From positions 1 to 45,027 of the forward strand of contig JAUCBJ010000364.1 of assembly GCA_032718475.1 (NCBI GenBank): DNA of 45,027 nucleotides. The letters run 5' to 3'. The notes under the pieces were generated by a model. It did no database searches. It was given only the letters and a program-made list of their open reading frames with translations, and was not told the DNA's origin. Each line of letters begins with the position of its first letter. The first letter of the stretch is position 1. A program made the position numbers and the translations under genes. This document shows positions 21,503-36,323 of the stretch, one piece after another. Source of the DNA: Nemertoderma westbladi (lineage: Eukaryota; Xenacoelomorpha; Nemertodermatida; Nemertodermatidae).

Positions 21503-22754
21503 AGTACTGGACATTGATTGTGTGTGGTGTATACTACACTGTGAGTACTGGACATTGATTGTGTGTGGTGTATACTACACTGTAAGTACTGGACGTTGAT
21601 TGTGTGTGGTGTATACTACACTGTAAGTACTGGACGTTGATTGTGTGTGGTGTATACGACACAGTAAGTACTGGACATTGATTGTGTGTGGTGTATACTG
21701 TACACAGTAAGTACTGTACGTTGATTGTGTGTGGTGTATACGACACAGTAAGTACTGGACATTGATTGTGTGTGGTGTATACTGTACACAGTAAGTACTG
21801 TACGTTGATTGTGTGTGGTGTATACTGTACACAGTAAGTACTGGACGTTGATTGTGTGGTGGTGTATACTACACTGTAAGTACTGGACATTGATTGTGTG
21901 TGGTGTATACTACACTGTAAGTACTGGACGTTGATTGTGTGGTGGTGTATACGACACTGTAAGTACTGGACGTTGATTGTGTGTGGTGTATACTGTACAC
22001 AGTAAGTACTGGACATTGATTGTGTGTGGTGTATACTGTACACAGTAAGTACTGTACGTTGATTGTGTGGTGGTGTATACTACACTGTAAGTACTGGACA
22101 TTGATTGTGTGTGGTGTATACGACACTGTAAGTACTGGACGTTGATTGTGTGTGGTGTATACTGTACACAGTAAGTACTGTACGTTGATTGTGTGGTGGT
22201 GTATACTACACTGTAAGTACTGGACATTGATTGTGTGGTGGTGTATACTGTACACAGTAAGTACTGTACGTTGATTGTGTGTGGTGTATACGACACTGTA
22301 AGTACTGGACGTTGATTGTGTGTGGTGTATACTACACTGTAAGTACTGGACATTGATTGTGTGTGGTGTATACTGTACACAGTAAGTACTGTACGTTGAT
22401 TGTGTGTGGTGTATACGACACAGTAAGTACTGTACGTTGATTGTGTGTGGTGTATACTGTACACAGTAAGTACTGTACGTTGATTGTGTGTGGTGTATAC
22501 GACACTGTAAGTACTGGACATTGATTGTGTGTGGTGTATACTGTACACAGTAAGTACTGTACGTTGATTGTGTGGTGGTGTATACTACACTGTAAGTACT
22601 GGAAGTTGATTGTTTGTGGTGTATACGACACTGTAAGTACTGTACGTTGATTGTGTGTGGTGTATACTGTACACAGTAAGTACTGTACGTTGATTGTGTG
22701 TGGTGTATACTACACAGTAAGTACTGGACGTTGATTGTGTGTGGTGTATACTAC

Positions 22755-22766
22755 ACTGTAAGTACT
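22755..22766. other. Empty counterpart of the LINE insertion site
   Basis: The satellite variant pattern directly left of both LINE copies (a TACTACACAG unit followed by a GGACG unit ending CTACACTGTA) recurs at about 22706-22760, where it continues straight into AGTACTGGACATTG with no element. The LINE junctions fall exactly between 22760 and 22761. This is either the pre-insertion sequence kept in a duplicated block, or a copy from which the element was removed by recombination. Confidence 0.75.
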
Positions 22767-25700
22767 GGACATTGATTGTGTGTGGTGTATACTACACTGT
22801 AAGTACTGGACATTGATTGTGTGTGGTGTATACGACACAGTAAGTACTGTACGTTGATTATGTGGTGGTGTATACTACACTGTAAGTACTGGACGTTGAT
22901 TGTGTGGTGGTGTATACGACACTGTAAGTACTGGACGTTGATTGTGTGTGGTGTATACGACACTGTGAGTACTGGACGTTGATTGTGTGGTGGTGTATAC
23001 GACACTGTAAGTACTGGACGTTGATTGTGTGTGGTGTATACGACACTGTAAGTACTGGACGTTGATTGTGTGTGGTGTATACTGTACACAGTAAGTACTG
23101 TACGTTGATTGTGTGGTGGTGTATACTACACTGTAAGTACTGGACGTTGATTGTGTGGTGGTGTATACGACACTGTAAGTACTGGACGTTGATTGTGTGT
23201 GGTGTATACGACACTGTAAGTACTGGACGTTGATTGTGTGTGGTGTATACTGTACACAGTAAGTACTGTACGTTGATTGTGTGGTGGTGTATACGACACT
23301 GTAAGTACTGGACGTTGATTGTGTGTGGTGTATACTGTACACAGTAAGTACTGTACGTTGATTGTGTGTGGTGTATACTACACTGTAAGTACTGGACATT
23401 GATTGTGTGTGGTGTATACTGTACACAGTAAGTACTGTACGTTGATTGTGTGGTGGTGTATACGACACAGTAAGTACTGTACGTTGATTATGTGGTGGTG
23501 TATACTACACTGTAAGTACTGGACGTTGATTGTGTGGTGGTGTATACGACACTGTAAGTACTGGACATTGATTGTGTGTGGTGTATACAGTACACTGTAA
23601 GTACTGTACGTTGATTGTGTGGTGGTGTATACTGTACACAGTAAGTACTGTACGTTGATTGTGTGGTGGTGTATACTGTACACAGTAAGTACTGGACATT
23701 GATTGTGTGTGGTGTATACGACACTGTACGTACTGGACGTTGATTGTGTGTGGTGTATACGACACTGTAAGTACTGGACGTTGATTGTGTGTGGTGTATA
23801 CGACACAGTAAGTACTGTACGTTGATTGTGTGTGGTGTATACTGTACACTGTAAGTACTGGACGTTGATTGTGTGTGGTGTATACTACACTGTAAGTACT
23901 GGACGTTGATTGTGTGGTGGTGTATACGACACTGTAAGTACTGGACATTGATTGTGTGTGGTGTATACTGTACACAGTAAGTACTGTACGTTGATTGTGT
24001 GGTGGTGTATACTACACTGTAAGTACTGTACGTTGATTGTGTGTGGTGTATACTGTACACAGTAAGTACTGTACGTTGATTGTGTGGTGGTGTATACGAC
24101 ACTGTACGTACTGGACATTGATTGTGTGTGGTGTATACTGTACACAGTAAGTACTGTACGTTGATTGTGTGGTGGTGTATACTACACTGTAAGTACTGTA
24201 CGTTGATTGTGTGTGGTGTATACTGTACACAGTAAGTACTGTACGTTGATTGTGTGGTGGTGTATACGACACTGTACGTACTGGACATTGATTGTGTGTG
24301 GTGTATACTGTACACAGTAAGTACTGTACGTTGATTGTGTGGTGGTGTATACGACACTGTAAGTACTGGACATTGATTGTGTGTGGTGTATACTGTACAC
24401 AGTAAGTACTGTACGTTGATTGTGTGGTGGTGTATACTACACTGTAAGTACTGTACGTTGATTGTGTGTGGTGTATACTGTACACAGTAAGTACTGTACG
24501 TTGATTGTGTGGTGGTGTATACTACACTGTAAGTACTGGACATTGATTGTGTGTGGCGTATACTACACTGTAAGTACTGGACGTTGATTGTGTGTGGTGT
24601 ATACTGTATACAGTAAGTACTGGACGTTGATTGTGTGTGGTAATACTACACTGTAAGTACTGGACGTTGATAGTGTGGTGGTGTATACTGTACACTGTAA
24701 GTACTGGACGTTGATTGTGTGGTGGTGTATACTGTACACAGTAAGTACTGTACGTTGATTGTGTGGTGGTGTATACTACACTGTAAGTACTGGACGTTGA
24801 TTGTGTGTGGTGTATACTGTACACAGTAAGTACTGGACGTTGATTGTGTGTGGTGTATACTACACTGTAAGTACTGGACGTTGATTGTGAGGTGGTGTAT
24901 ACTGTACACTGTAAGTACTGTACGTTGATTGTGTGGTGGTGTATACTACACTGTAAGTACTGGACGTTGATTGTGTGTGGTGTATACTGTACACTGTAAG
25001 TACTGTACGTTGATTGTGTGTGGTGTATACTACACTGTAAGTACTGGACATTGATTGTGTGTGGTGTATACTACATTGTAAGTACTGGACGTTGATTGTG
25101 TGGTGGTGTATACTAAACTCTAAGTACTGTACGTTGATTGTGTGTGGTGTATACTGTACACAGTAAGTACTGGACGTTGATTGTGTGTGGTGTATACTGT
25201 ACACAGTAAGTACTGTACGTTGATTGTGTGGTGGTGTATACTAAACTCTAAGTACTGTACGTTGATTGTGTGTGGTGTATACTGTACACAGTAAGTACTG
25301 GACGTTGATTGTGTGTGGTGTATACTGTACACTGTAAGTACTGTACGTTGATTGTGTGTGGTGTATACTACACTGTAAGTACTGGACATTGATTGTGTGT
25401 GGTGTATACTACATTGTAAGTACTGGACGTTGATTGTGTGGTGGTGTATACTAAACTCTAAGTACTGTACGTTGATTGTGTGTGGTGTATACTGTACACA
25501 GTAAGTACTGGACGTTGATTGTGTGGTGGTGTATACTGTACACTGTAAGTACTGTAGGTTGATTGTGTGGTGGTGTATACTACACTGTATGTACTGGACG
25601 TTGATTGTGTGTGGTGTATACTACATTGTAAGTACTGGACGTTGATTGTGTGGTGGTGTATACTAAACTCTAAGTACTGTACGTTGATTGTGTGTGGTGT

Positions 25701-28700
25701 ATACTGTACACAGTAAGTACTGGACGTTGATTGTGTGGTGGTGTATACTGTACACTGTAAGTACTGTAGGTTGATTGTGTGGTGGTGTATACTGTACACA
25801 GTAAGTACTGTACGTTGATTGTGTGTGGTGTATACTGTACACTGTAAGTACTGTAGGTTGATTGTGTGTGGTGTATACTACACTGTAAGTACTGGACGTT
25901 GATTGTGTGTGGTGTATACTACACTGTAAGTACTGTACGTTGATTGTGTGGTGGTGTATACTACACTGTAAGTACTGGACATTGATTGTGTGTGGTGTAT
26001 ACTACACTGTAAGTACTGGACGTTGATTGTGTGTGGTGTATACTGTACACTGTAAGTACTGTACGTTGATTGTGTGTGGTGTATACTACACTGTAAGTAC
26101 TGGACATTGATTGTGTGTGGTGTATACTACATTGTAAGTACTGGACGTTGATTGTGTGTGGTGTATACTACACTGTAAGTACTGGACATTGATTGTGTGT
26201 GGTGTATACTACACTGTAAGTACTGGACATTGATTGTGTGTGGTGTATACTGTACACTGTAAGTACTGTACGTTGATTGTGTGTGGTGTATACTACACTG
26301 TAAGTACTGGACATTGATTGTGTGTGGTGTATACTACATTGTAAGTACTGGACGTTGATTGTGTGTGGTGTATACTACACTGTAAGTACTGGACATTGAT
26401 TGTGTGTGGTGTATACTGTACACTGTAAGTACTGTACGTTGATTGTGTGTGGTGTATACTACACTGTAAGTACTGGACATTGATTGTGTGTGGTGTATAC
26501 TACATTGTAAGTACTGGACGTTGATTGTGTGTGGTGTATACTGTACACTGTAAGTACTGTACGTTGATTGTGTGGTGGTGTATACTACACAGTAAGTACT
26601 GTACGTTGATTGCGTGTGGTGTATACTACACTGTAAGTACTGGACATTGATTGTGTGTGGTGTATACTACATTGTAAGTACTGGACGTTGATTGTGTGTG
26701 GTGTATACTGTACACTGTAAGTACTGTACGTTGATTGTGTGTGGTGTATACTACACAGTAAGTACTGTACGTTGATTGCGTGTGGTGTATACTACACTGT
26801 AAGTACTGGACATTGATTGTGTGTGGTGTATACTACATTGTAAGTACTGGACGTTGATTGTGTGTGGTGTATACTGTACACTGTAAGTACTGGACGTTGA
26901 TTGTGTGTGGTGTATACTGTACACTGTAAGTACTGTACGTTGATTGTGTGTGGTGTATACTACACTGTAAGTACTGGACATTGATTGTGTGTGGTGTATA
27001 CTACATTGTAAGTACTGGACGTTGATTGTGTGTGGTGTATACTGTACACTGTAAGTACTGTACGTTGATTGTGTGGTGGTGTATACTACACTGTAAGTAC
27101 TGGACATTGATTGTGTGTGGTGTATACTACATTGTAAGTACTGGACGTTGATTGTGTGTGGTGTATACTACATTGTAAGTACTGTACGTTGATTGTGTGT
27201 GGTGTATACTACACTGTAAGTACTGGACATTGATTGTGTGTGGTGTATACTACATTGTAAGTACTGGACGTTGATTGTGTGTGGTGTATACTGTACACAG
27301 TAAGTACGGACATTGATTGTGTGTGGTGTATACTGTACACTGTAAGTACTGGACGTTGATTGTGTGGTGGTGTATACTACACTGTAAGTACTGGACGTTG
27401 ATTGTGTGTGGTGTATACTGTACACTGTAAGTACTGTACGTTGATTGTGTGGTGGTGTATACTACACTGTAAGTACTGGACGTTGATTGCGTGTGGTGTA
27501 TACTGTACACAGTAAGTACTGGACATTGATTGTGTGTGGTGTATACTACACTGTAAGTACTGTACGTTGATTGTGTGGTGGTGTATACTGTACACTGTAA
27601 GTACTGTACGTTGATTGTGTGGTGGTGTATACTACACTGTAAGTACTGGACGTTGATTGCGTGTGGTGTATACTACACTGTAAGTACTGGACATTGATTG
27701 TGTGTGGTGTATACTACACTGTAAGTACTGGACATTGATTGTGTGTGGTGTATACTGTACACAGTAAGTACTGGACATTGATTGTGTGTGGTGTATACTA
27801 CACTGTAAGTACTGTAGGTTGATTGTGTGTGGTGTATACGACACTGTAAGTACTGGACGTTGATTGTGTGTGGTGTATACTACACTGTAAGTACTGGACA
27901 TTGATTGTGTGTGGTGTATACTGTACACAGTAAGTACTGGACATTGATTGTGTGTGGTGTATACTGTACACTGTAAGTACTGTACGTTGATTGTGTGTGG
28001 TGTATACTACACAGTAAGTACTGTACGTTGATTGTGTGTGGTGTATACTACACAGTAAGTACTGTACGTTGATTGTGTGTGGTGTATACTGTACACTGTA
28101 AGTACTGTACGTTGATTGTGTGTGGTGTATACTACACAGTAAGTACTGGACGTTGATTGTGTGTGGTGTATACTACACAGTAAGTACTGTACGTTGATTG
28201 TGTGGTGGTGTATACGACACTGTAAGTACTGGACATTGATTGTGTGTGGTGTATACTGTACACTGTAAGTACTGTAGGTTGATTGTGTGGTGGTGTATAC
28301 TGTACACAGTAAGTACTGGACATTGATTGTGTGTGGTGTATACTACACTGTAAGTACTGGACATTGATTGTGTGTGGTGTATACTGTACACAGTAAGTAC
28401 TGGACATTGATTGTGTGTGGTGTATACTACACTGTAAGTACTGGACATTGATTGTGTGTGGTGTATACTGTACACAGTAAGTACTGGACATTGATTGTGT
28501 GTGGTGTATACTGTACACTGTAAGTACTGGACATTGATTGTGTGTGGTGTATACTACACTGTAAGTACTGGACATTGATTGTGTGTGGTGTATACTGTAC
28601 ACAGTAAGTACTGGACATTGATTGTGTGTGGTGTATACTACACTGTAAGTACTGGACATTGATTGTGTGTGGTGTATACTGTACACTGTAAGTACTGTAG

Positions 28701-31700
28701 GTTGATTGTGTGGTGGTGTATACTGTACACAGTAAGTACTGGACATTGATTGTGTGTGGTGTATACTGTACACAGTAAGTACTGGACATTGATTGTGTGT
28801 GGTGTATACTACACTGTAAGTACTGGACATTGATTGTGTGTGGTGTATACTGTACACAGTAAGTACTGTAGGTTGATTGTGTGTGGTGTATACTGTACAC
28901 AGTAAGTACTGGACATTGATTGTGTGTGGTGTATACTACACTGTAAGTACTGGACATTGATTGTGTGTGGTGTATACTGTACACAGTAAGTACTGGACAT
29001 TGATTGTGTGTGGTGTATACTGTACACTGTAAGTACTGGACATTGATTGTGTGTGGTGTATACTACACTGTAAGTACTGGACGTTGATTGTGTGTGGTGT
29101 ATACTACACTGTAAGTACTGGACATTGATTGTGTGTGGTGTATACTGTACACTGTAAGTACTGTAGGTTGATTGTGTGGTGGTGTATACTGTACACAGTA
29201 AGTACTGGACATTGATTGTGTGTGGTGTATACTGTACACAGTAAGTACTGGACATTGATTGTGTGTGGTGTATACTGTACACAGTAAGTACTGGACATTG
29301 ATTGTGTGTGGTGTATACTGTACACAGTAAGTACTGTACGTTGATTGTGTGTGGTGTATACTGTACACTGTAAGTACTGTACGTTGATTGCGTGTGGTGT
29401 ATACTACACTGTAAGTACTGGACGTTGATTGTGTGTGGTGTATACTACACTGTAAGTACTGGACATTGATTGTGTGTGGTGTATACTACACTGTAAGTAC
29501 TGTACGTTGATTATGTGGTGGTGTATACTGTACACAGTAAGTACTGGACATTGATTGTGTGTGGTGTATACTACACTGTAAGTACTGGACATTGATTGTG
29601 TGTGGTGTATACTGTACACAGTAAGTACTGTACGTTAATTGTGTGGTGGTGTATACTACACTGTAAGTACTGGACATTGATTGTGTGTGGTGTATACTAC
29701 ACTGTAAGTACTGGACGTTGATTGTGTGTGGTGTATACTACACTGTAAGTACTGGACATTGATTGTGTGTGGTGTATACTACACTGTAAGTACTGTACGT
29801 TGATTGTGTGGTGGTGTATACTGTACACTGTAAGTACTGTAGGTTGATTGTGTGTGGTGTATACTGTACACAGTAAGTACTGTACGTTAATTGTGTGGTG
29901 GTGTATACTACACTGTAAGTACTGGACATTGATTGTGTGTGGTGTATACTACACTGTAAGTACTGGACATTGATTGTGTGTGGTGTATACTGTACACAGT
30001 AAGTACTGGACATTGATTGTGTGTGGTGTATACTGTACACTGTAAGTACTGTACGTTGATTGTGTGTGGTGTATACTACACAGTAAGTACTGGACATTGA
30101 TTGTGTGTGGTGTATACTGTACACAGTAAGTACTGGACATTGATTGTGTGTGGTGTATACTGTACACTGTAAGTACTGTACGTTGATTGTGTGTGGTGTA
30201 TACTACACAGTAAGTACTGGACGTTGATTGTGTGTGGTGTATACTACACAGTAAGTACTGTACGTTGATTGTGTGGTGGTGTATACGACACTGTAAGTAC
30301 TGGACATTGATTGTGTGTGGTGTATACTGTACACTGTAAGTACTGTAGGTTGATTGTGTGGTGGTGTATACTGTACACAGTAAGTACTGTACGTTGATTG
30401 TGTGTGGTGTATACTACACAGTAAGTACTGGACGTTGATTGTGTGTGGTGTATACTACACAGTAAGTACTGTACGTTGATTGTGTGGTGGTGTATACGAC
30501 ACTGTAAGTACTGGACGTTGATTGTGTGTGGTGTATACTGTACACAGTAAGTACTGTACGTTGATTGTGTGTGGTGTATACGACACAGTAAGTACTGGAC
30601 GTTGATTGTGTGTGGTGTATACTGTACACTGTAAGTACTGTAGGTTGATTGTGTGGTGGTGTATACTGTACACAGTAAGTACTGTACGTTGATTGTGTGT
30701 GGTGTATACTACACTGTAAGTACTGGACATTGATTGTGTGTGGTGTATACTGTACACAGTAAGTACTGGACATTGATTGTGTGTGGTGTATACTACACTG
30801 TAAGTACTGGACATTGATTGTGTGTGGTGTATACTGTACACAGTAAGTACTGGACATTGATTGTGTGTGGTGTATACTGTACACTGTAAGTACTGGACAT
30901 TGATTGTGTGTGGTGTATACTGTACACTGTAAGTACTGTAGGTTGATTGTGTGGTGGTGTATACTGTACACAGTAAGTACTGGACATTGATTGTGTGTGG
31001 TGTATACTGTACACAGTAAGTACTGGACATTGATTGTGTGTGGTGTATACTGTACACAGTAAGTACTGGACATTGATTGTGTGTGGTGTATACTGTACAC
31101 AGTAAGTACTGTACGTTGATTGTGTGTGGTGTATACTACACTGTAAGTACTGTACGTTGATTGTGTGGTGGTGTATACTGTACACTGTAAGTACTGTAGG
31201 TTGATTGTGTGGTGGTGTATACTGTACACAGTAAGTACTGGACATTGATTGTGTGTGGTGTATACTACACTGTAAGTACTGGACGTTGATTGTGTGTGGT
31301 GTATACTGTACACAGTAAGTACTGGACGTTGATTGTGTGTGGTGTATACTGTACACTGTAAGTACTGTAGGTTGATTGTGTGGTGGTGTATACTACACTG
31401 TAAGTACTGGACGTTGATTGTGTGTGGTGTATACTGTACACAGTAAGTACTGTACGTTGATTGTGTGTGGTGTATACTGTACACAGTAAGTACTGTACGT
31501 TGATTGTGTGTGGTGTATACTGTACACAGTAAGTACTGTACGTTGATTGTGTGTGGTGTATACTGTACACAGTAAGTACTGTACGTTGATTGTGTGTGGT
31601 GTATACTGTACACAGTAAGTACTGGACATTGATTGTGTGTGGTGTATACTGTACACTGTAAGTACTGTAGGTTGATTGTGTGGTGGTGTATACTGTACAC

Positions 31701-32852
31701 AGTAAGTACTGGACATTGATTGTGTGTGGTGTATACTGTACACAGTAAGTACTGGACATTGATTGTGTGTGGTGTATACTGTACACTGTAAGTACTGTAG
31801 GTTGATTGTGTGGTGGTGTATACTACACTGTAAGTACTGGACGTTGATTGTGTGTGGTGTATACTACACAGTAAGTACTGGACATTGATTGTGTGTGGTG
31901 TATACTACACTGTAAGTACTGGACGTTGATTGTGTGGTGGTGTATACTACACTGTAAGTACTGGACGTTGATTGTGTGTGGTGTATACTACACAGTAAGT
32001 ACTGGACATTGATTGTGTGTGGTGTATACTACACTGTAAGTACTGGACGTTGATTGTGTGTGTGTATACGACACTGTAAGTACTGTACGTTGATTGTGTG
32101 TGGTGTATACTGTACACAGTAAGTACTGTACGTTGATTGTGTGTGGTGTATACTGTACACAGTAAGTACTGGACATTGATTGTGTGTGGTGTATACTGTA
32201 CACTGTAAGTACTGGACATTGATTGTGTGTGATGTATACTGTACACAGTAAGTACTGTACGTTGATTGTGTGGTGGTGTATACTACACTGTAAGTACTGG
32301 ACATTGATTATGTGGTGGTGTATACTACACTGTAAGTACTGGACATTGATTGTGTGTGGTGTATACTACACTGTAAGTACTGGACGTTGATTGTGTGTGG
32401 TGTATACTACACAGTAAGTACTGGACATTGATTATGTGGTGGTGTATACTACACTGTAAGTACTGGACATTGATTGTGTGTGGTGTATACTACACTGTAA
32501 GTACTGGACGTTGATTGTGTGTGGTGTATACTACACAGTAAGTACTGGACATTGATTGCGTGTGGTGTATACGACACTGTAAGTACTGGACGTTGATTGT
32601 GTGTGGTGTATACTACACAGTAAGTACTGGACATTGATTGTGTGTGGTGTATACTACACTGTAAGTACTGGACGTTGATTGTGTGTGGTGTATACTGTAC
32701 ACAGTAAGTACTGGACGTTGATTGTGTGTGGTGTATACTGTACACAGTAAGTACTGGACGTTGATTGTGTGTGGTGTATACGACACTGTAAGTACTGGAC
32801 GTTGATTGTGTGTGGTGTATACTACACTGTAAGTACTGTACGTTGATTGTTT

Positions 32853-35800
32853 GTGGTGTATACTACACAGTAAGTACTGGACATTGATTGTGTGTGGTGT
32901 ATACTACACTGTAAGTACTGGACATTGATTGTGTGTGGTGTATACTGTACACTAAGTACTGGACATTGATTGTGTGTGGTGTATACTACACTGTAAGTAC
33001 TGGACGTTGATTGTTTGTGGTGTATACTACACAGTAAGTACTGGACATTGATTGTGTGTGGTGTATACTACACAGTAAGTACTGGACATTGATTGTGTGT
33101 GGTGTATACTACACTGTAAGTACTGGACATTGATTGTGTGTGGTGTATACTGTACACTAAGTACTGTACGTTGATTGTGTGGTGGTGTATACTACACTGT
33201 AAGTACTGGACATTGATTGTGTGTGGTGTATACTACACTGTAAGTACTGGACGTTGATTGTGTGTGGTGTATACTGTACACTGTAAGTACTGTACGTTGA
33301 TTGTGTGTGGTGTATACTACACTGTAAGTACTGGACGTTGATTGTGTGTGGTGTATACTACACTGTAAGTACTGGACGTTGATTGTGTGGTGGTGTATAC
33401 TGTACACTGTAAGTACTGTACGTTGATTGTGTGGTGGTGTATACTACACTGTAAGTACTGGACATTGATTGTGTGTGGTGTATACTACACTGTAAGTACT
33501 GGACATTGATTGTGTGTGGTGTATACTACACTGTAAGTACTGGACGTTGATTGTGTGTGGTGTATAATGTACACTGTAAGTACTGTACGTTGATTGTGTG
33601 TGGTGTATACTGTACACAGTAAGTACTGTACGTTGATTGCGTGTGGTGTATACTGTACACAGTAAGTACTGTACGTTGATTGTGTGTGGTGTATACTGTA
33701 CACAGTAAGTACTGTGCGTTGATTGTGTGTGGTGTATACGACACTGTAAGTACTGGACGTTGATTGTTTGTGGTGTATACGACACTGTAAGTACTGGACA
33801 TTGATTGCAGTACTGGACATTGATTGCGTGTGGTGTATACTACACTGTAAGTACTGGACGTTGATTGTGTGTGGTGTATACTACACTGTAAGTACTGGAC
33901 GTTGATTGTGTGTGGTGTATACTACACTGTAAGTACTGGACATTGATTGTTTGTGGTGTATACGACACTGTAAGTACTGGACATTGATTGTGTGTGGTGT
34001 ATACTGTACACAGTAAGTACTGTGCGTTGATAGTGTGGTGGTGTATACTACACTGTAAGTACTGGACGTTGATTGCGTGTGGTGTATACTACACTGTAAG
34101 TACTGGACATTGATTGTGTGTGGTGTATACTACACTGTAAGTACTGGACATTGATTGTGTGTGGTGTATACTGTACACAGTAAGTACTGTGCGTTGATAG
34201 TGTGGTGGTGTATACTACACTGTAAGTACTGGACGTTGATTGCGTGTGGTGTATACTACACTGTAAGTACTGGACATTGATTGTGTGTGGTGTATACTAC
34301 ACTGTAAGTACTGGACATTGATTGTGTGTGGTGTATACTACACTGTAAGTACTGGACATTGATTGTGTGTGGTGTATACTACACTGTAAGTACTGGACGT
34401 TGATTGTGTGTGGTGTATACTACACTGTAAGTACTGGACATTGATTGTTTGTGGTGTATACGACACTGTAAGTACTGGACGTTGATTGTTTGTGGTGTAT
34501 ACGACATTGTAAGTACTGGACGTTGATTGTTTGTGGTGTATACTACACTGTAAGTACTGGACATTGATTGTGTGTGGTGTATACTGTACACAGTAAGTAC
34601 TGGACATTGATTGCAGTACTGGACATTGATTGCGTGTGGTGTATACTACACTGTAAGTACTGGACGTTGATTGTGTGTGGTGTATACTACACTGTAAGTA
34701 CTGGACGTTGATTGTGTGTGGTGTATACTACACTGTAAGTACTGGACATTGATTGTTTGTGGTGTATACGACACTGTAAGTACTGGACGTTGATTGTTTA
34801 TGGTGTATACGACACTGTAAGTACTGGACGTTGATTGTGTGTGGTGTATACTACACTGTAAGTACTGGACATTGATTGTTTGTGGTGTATACGACACTGT
34901 AAGTACTGGACGTTGATTGTTTGTGGTGTATACGACACTGTAAGTACTGGACGTTGATTGTTTGTGGTGTATACTACACTGTAAGTACTGGACATTGATT
35001 GTGTGTGGTGTATACTACACTGTAAGTACTGGACATTGATTGTTTGTGGTGTATACGACACTGTAAGTACTGGACGTTGATTGTGTGTGGTGTATACGAC
35101 ACTGTAAGTACTGGACGTTGATTGTGTGGTGGTGTATACTACACTGTAAGTACTGGACATTGATTGTGTGTGGTGTATACTGTACACAGTAAGTACTGTG
35201 CGTTGATTGTGTGGTGGTGTATACTACACTGTAAGTACTGGACGTTGATTGTGTGTGGTGTATACTGTACACAGTAAGTACTGGACATTGATTGCAGTAC
35301 TGGACATTGATTGCGTGTGGTGTATACTACACTGTAAGTACTGGACGTTGATTGTGTGTGGTGTATACTACACTGTAAGTACTGGACGTTGATTGTGTGT
35401 GGTGTATACTACACTGTAAGTACTGGACATTGATTGTTTGTGGTGTATACGACACTGTAAGTACTGGACATTGATTGTTTGTGGTGTATACGACACTGTA
35501 AGTACTGGACGTTGATTGTTTGTGGTGTATACGACACTGTAAGTACTGGACGTTGATTGTGTGTGGTGTATACGACACTGTAAGTACTGGACGTTGATTG
35601 TGTGGTGGTGTATACTACACTGTAAGTACTGGACATTGATTGTGTGTGGTGTATACTGTACACAGTAAGTACTGTGCGTTGATTGTGTGGTGGTGTATAC
35701 TACACTGTAAGTACTGGACGTTGATTGTGTGTGGTGTATACTGTACACAGTAAGTACTGGACGTTGATTGTGTGTGGTGTATACTACACAGTAAGTACTG

Positions 35801-36323
35801 TACGTTGATTGTTTGTGGTGTATACGACACTGTAAGTACTGGACATTGATTGCAGTACTGGACATTGATTGCGTGTGGTGTATACTACACTGTAAGTACT
35901 GGGCGTTGATTGTGTGTGGTGTATACTACACTGTAAGTACTGGACATTGATTGTGTGTGGTGTATACTGTACACAGTAAGTACTGTACGTTGATTATGTG
36001 GTGGTGTATACTACACAGTAAGTACTGTACGTTGATTGTGTGTGGTGTATACTGTACACTGTAAGTACTGGACGTTGATTGTGTGTGGTGTATACTGTAC
36101 ACTGTAAGTACTGGACGTTGATTGTGTGTGGTGTATACTACACTGTAAGTACTGGACGTTGATTGTTTGTGGTGTATACGACACTGTAAGTACTGGACAT
36201 TGATTGCAGTACTGGACATTGATTGTGTGGTGGTGTATACTACACTGTAAGTACTGGACATTGATTGTGTGTGGTGTATACTGTACACTGTAAGTACTGG
36301 ACGTTGATTGTGTGTGGTGTATA
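32853..36323. repeat. Block duplication within array C, left copy (period 5317 bp)
   Basis: About 3.47 kb recurring at 38170-41640. The order of unit variants is the same throughout, including a short TGTACACTAAG unit at 32945 and 38262 and the truncated GCAGTACTGG junctions. Frames computed from both copies translate identically, so divergence is very low. The edges were located by the first mismatching unit variant. Confidence 0.9.

Larger units (their letters stand above)
16789..22710. repeat. Tandem duplication of array C plus LINE (period 2929 bp)
   Basis: The segment 16789-19781 recurs as 19718-22710. It carries the LINE, its left satellite flank and about 1.2 kb of right flank. Marker units (GGAAGTTGATTGTTTGTGG at 16953 and 19882, and at 19672 and 22601) are exactly 2929 bp apart. 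The reading frames in both copies are identical, and I saw no nucleotide difference in the LINE. The second LINE is therefore a duplication product, not a second insertion. Confidence 0.93.
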
